Shown here: positions 14,977-16,996 of the stretch, piece after piece
Numbering within the stretch: the stretch's first letter is position 1
Layout: the number at the start of each line of letters is the position of its first letter
Source: CAWEHQ01 sp051001995
GTDB taxonomy: Bacteria > Actinomycetota > Thermoleophilia > Solirubrobacterales > Thermoleophilaceae
Direction: 5' to 3'
NCBI GenBank assembly: GCA_051001995.1
Contig: JBPCMT010000235.1
Coordinates: 1-16,996, forward strand
DNA length: 16,996 bases
Position numbers and translations under genes: made by a program
Notes under the pieces: generated by a model
What the model was told of the DNA's origin: nothing
What the model saw: the letters and a program-made list of their open reading frames with translations, nothing else
The model's database searches: none

Positions 14977-15246
14977 TCAGCAGTTCGGCTGGAAGCCCCG
15001 GCTCGCCGGGCCCTTGCGGGCGAGCGCGTTCTTGATCCACTGGAGCGCGACCGGGTCGCCCGCCGGTGCGTCCGGCGCCTGGGTCGCTACGAGCGCCGCG
15101 ATCAGCCCGACGAGCGCGAGGACAGCGCGAGCGCGTGGCCTCGTGCGCGCAAGTTGGCTCCCGCTCCCACCATCTTGAAAATGTCTAGCACGTCGCGGCC
15201 GTAGCGTCTCGGCGAGGCGCCGCTGGGAAGATGGCGCGGTGCGCAC
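14977..15246 (-). CDS. Doubtful small exported peptide gene, start unresolved
   Basis: The minus strand encodes RTRPRARAVLALVGLIAALVA followed by TQAPDAPAGDP and a 20-odd residue end finishing in GFQPNC. This looks like a signal peptide (basic, hydrophobic, Ala/Pro cleavage region) plus a short mature peptide. The frame has no ATG, GTG or TTG near the signal; the nearest is the GTG at 15246, inside the divergent phosphoesterase and without a ribosome site. An ATG at 15173, just after TAGACA on the minus strand, is in a different frame, so a single frameshift would give a well-formed small gene. It may therefore be a sequencing error, a decayed gene or chance. Confidence 0.27.
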   Translation of the reverse strand: MRTAPSSQRRLAETLRPRRARHFQDGGSGSQLARTRPRARAVLALVGLIAALVATQAPDAPAGDPVALQWIKNALARKGPASRGFQPNC

Positions 15247-16339
15247 CCTCGTCGTCTCGGACCTGCACCTCGGCTCCTCGTCGGACCGGGACGTCCTGCG
15301 CCTCTCCGGGCCGCGCGCCGCGCTGCTCGCCGCGGTCGAGCGCGCCGAACGGCTGATCCTGCTCGGCGACGTCCTTGAGCTCCGCGGGCTGTCGGCGCGC
15401 GATGCGGTCGAGCGCTCGAGGGCGGCCCTGGGCGAGATCGGCGCGGCAGCCGGCGACGCGCCCGTGGTTCTCCTCCCCGGCAACCACGACCACCGTTTCG
15501 CCGCCGAGTGGATCGACGGGCGGCGCAGCCGCGGCGGCTCCGAGCTCGCCCTGGAGCAGGTCTGGCGGCCCGGACGCTCGGGGCTCGCGGCGAAGGTCGC
15601 GCGCGCCCTTGGAGCGAGCGAGCTCACGCTCGCCTACCCGGGCGTCTGGCTGCGGCCGGACGTCTACGCGACGCACGGCCACTACCTCGACTGCCACAAC
15701 GCAGTTCCGGCGCTGGAGCCCCTCGCCGCGGCGGTCACCGCGCGGCTCGCGGGCGGTCTCCCGACAGGGCGACTGGGAGCCGATGCCTACGAGGCGGCGC
15801 TGGCGCCACTCTACGCGTTCATCCACGAGCTCTCCCAGCGCCGCCCGCCGCCCCGAGCACCCGAAGGGCCCGGCGCGTCGCTGCGGCTCTGGCAGCGGTT
15901 GAACTCCGGGAACGGAGGGCTCGATCTCACACGGCTCTTCCTCGGCCGGCTGGTGATCCCGGGCGCCGTGGCGGGCGTCAACCGCGCCGGGCTCGGCCGC
16001 TTCAGCGCCGACCTTTCCCCGGCGTCGCTCAGGCGGGCGGCGCTGCAAGCGATGGGGACCGTGGTCGCCCGGCTCGGGGTCGAGGCCGAGCACGTGATCT
16101 TTGGCCACACCCACCGCGCCGGCCCGCTTGCCACCGACGACCCCGCCGACGGCTGGGAGCGCGACGGCGGCGGGCGGCTGTGGAACAGCGGCAGCTGGGT
16201 CCTGGAGCCCGAGTTGATCGGGACCATCGGCGTCCGCAGCGGCCACTGGCCCGGCGCCTGCCTCGTGCTCGAGGAGGACGGGCCGCCGCGACTCGAGCGC
16301 TTGCTCGACACTACGGCGAGCTTCGCCTTGACGGCATGA
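15239..16339 (+). CDS. Calcineurin-like metallophosphoesterase
   Basis: This is a two-metal phosphoesterase of unknown substrate. The 366-residue protein shows the family motifs in order: Asp8-x-His10 (SDLHLG), Gly43-Asp44 (LLGDVLEL), GNHD at 81-84, a central His block (ATHGHYLDCHN), and GHTH near 288-291. The spacer between the third and fourth motifs is longer than in compact family members and helical, with a region (about 165-260) I cannot assign. LpxH-type enzymes share this fold, but a lipid A substrate is unlikely in this type of organism. GTG 15239 gives MRTLVVSDLHLG, placing the first motif at the N-terminus as expected; GGGAAG lies eight bases upstream, and GAAGAT could be a -10. 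The stop overlaps the start of the lipoprotein gene (ATGA), implying coupled translation. Confidence 0.88.
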   Translation: MRTLVVSDLHLGSSSDRDVLRLSGPRAALLAAVERAERLILLGDVLELRGLSARDAVERSRAALGEIGAAAGDAPVVLLPGNHDHRFAAEWIDGRRSRGGSELALEQVWRPGRSGLAAKVARALGASELTLAYPGVWLRPDVYATHGHYLDCHNAVPALEPLAAAVTARLAGGLPTGRLGADAYEAALAPLYAFIHELSQRRPPPRAPEGPGASLRLWQRLNSGNGGLDLTRLFLGRLVIPGAVAGVNRAGLGRFSADLSPASLRRAALQAMGTVVARLGVEAEHVIFGHTHRAGPLATDDPADGWERDGGGRLWNSGSWVLEPELIGTIGVRSGHWPGACLVLEEDGPPRLERLLDTTASFALTA

Positions 16340-16996
16340 GACGACGCATCCGACTCAACCACGGCACCGCGCGACCGTCCGGCGCTCCGCGCCGCGCCCT
16401 GATGGCCGTGGCCGCCGTGCTGCTCACGCTCGCCGTGGCCGGCTGCGGTGAGAAGGAGGCCGTGGTCGCCGGATCGCTGTCAACCGCTTCGCCGTCTCCA
16501 CAGGCGACGCGCGTCATCGATGGGTTCCAGCGCAGCTCCGGCGGCGACCAGCTGGTTGCGCTCGAGCGCGAGCCCGACCTGATCGGCTTCCCCGGCGACG
16601 CCGACAGCGCCGAGCTGAGCGGCGCGGCCGAGCTACTGGCGCTCGACTCGGAGGCCGGGCCCGTCGTGAGCTCGCGCCGGTACGGCTCGTTCCTGCTGAA
16701 TGTCGTCGCGCGCGACGACGCTAATGACACGCTGCTCTCGGACGCGGCCGGAGAGCCGCTCGAGCGCGACGCCGGCGGCATCTACTGGGAGCGGATCGCG
16801 ACGGAGGGCGTCGGGGGCGATGAGATCGTCAACTGGATCGCCCACAGGCGCTACGGCGACGTGGTTCTGAGCCGGCGCTCGAGCGAGCGGGAGGTCGACT
16901 CCGCGTTCATGCGGCTCGACCGCGTCCTGAACGAGCTGATCGGGCCGAAGGGCGGTGGCGCCCAGAGCGGCCCGCCGGCGGGGTCTCCGTCGGATA
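16336..16996 (+). CDS. Lipoprotein of unknown function, 3' partial
   Basis: An open frame from ATG 16336 runs to the end of the window without a stop (220 codons seen). The N-terminus is Arg-rich, followed by a hydrophobic stretch (about 22-35) and the lipobox LAVAGC with the lipid-modified Cys at residue 37. The protein is therefore exported and anchored to the membrane outer face. The mature part begins with a Ser/Thr/Pro linker and then a mixed domain (GFPGDADSAELSGAAELL, YGSFLLNVVARDD, GGIYWERIATEGVGG). I do not recognise the family. Its ATG overlaps the phosphoesterase stop, so the two are made together and may act on the same envelope substrate; that is inference. Confidence 0.85.
   Translation, partial: MRRRIRLNHGTARPSGAPRRALMAVAAVLLTLAVAGCGEKEAVVAGSLSTASPSPQATRVIDGFQRSSGGDQLVALEREPDLIGFPGDADSAELSGAAELLALDSEAGPVVSSRRYGSFLLNVVARDDANDTLLSDAAGEPLERDAGGIYWERIATEGVGGDEIVNWIAHRRYGDVVLSRRSSEREVDSAFMRLDRVLNELIGPKGGGAQSGPPAGSPSD

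Noticed and set aside
1..16996. tRNA, rRNA, CRISPR or insertion-sequence signals
   Set aside because: Reading both strands I found no cloverleaf, no regular spaced repeats and no transposase motifs or terminal inverted repeats. A covariance-model scan was not possible here.

Overview
This is a 17 kb, GC-rich chromosomal window with a dense gene layout and typical actinobacterial content. It holds a wax ester synthase/diacylglycerol acyltransferase (WS/DGAT), an FxsA membrane protein, an AddAB-type helicase-nuclease, a class C penicillin-binding protein and a lipobox lipoprotein. Gene content and codon use suggest an actinobacterium, perhaps Thermoleophilia/Solirubrobacterales; that placement is inference from general resemblance. 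I saw no tRNA, rRNA, CRISPR array, insertion sequence or prophage gene.

Layout. Positions 1-1901 (+): the C-terminal part of a WS/DGAT acyltransferase, with a basic tail built of 9-residue repeats, then a small membrane-anchored protein. Positions 1932-2228 (-) and 2256-4124 (+): a DUF59/MIP18-type iron-sulfur assembly protein is divergent from an operon of fxsA, an unrecognised 235-aa protein and a HAD-family hydrolase. The two start codons are 27 bp apart, and the -10-like hexamers are separated by one base. Positions 4125-6136: an exported sulfatase (-) lies between two non-coding stretches of about 330 and 290 bp. This segment looks less GC-rich than its neighbours, and the upstream gap carries three inverted repeats. 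Positions 6137-13508 (-): addB, addA (8-bp overlap) and an unrecognised acidic protein, probably a double-strand-break resection operon. A 20-codon open frame overlaps the addB start. Positions 13660-14937 (+): a secreted D-alanyl-D-alanine carboxypeptidase/endopeptidase (DacB/PBP4 type). Positions 14938-15238: tandem hairpins and a doubtful small exported peptide on the minus strand. Positions 15239-16996 (+): a calcineurin-like phosphoesterase whose stop overlaps (ATGA) the start of a lipoprotein gene that runs off the window.

How the genes work together: addA and addB encode one enzyme complex that processes DNA ends for recombination. DacB, the phosphoesterase, the lipoprotein and the sulfatase point to cell-envelope or extracellular work. 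The WS/DGAT makes storage lipid. The rest is housekeeping. I did not find a convincing new multi-gene system. The most interesting items are the back-to-back, apparently leaderless divergent promoters near 2242, the nonapeptide-repeat tail on the acyltransferase, the Cys4 iron-sulfur signature in both AddA and AddB, and the dyad-rich leader of the sulfatase.
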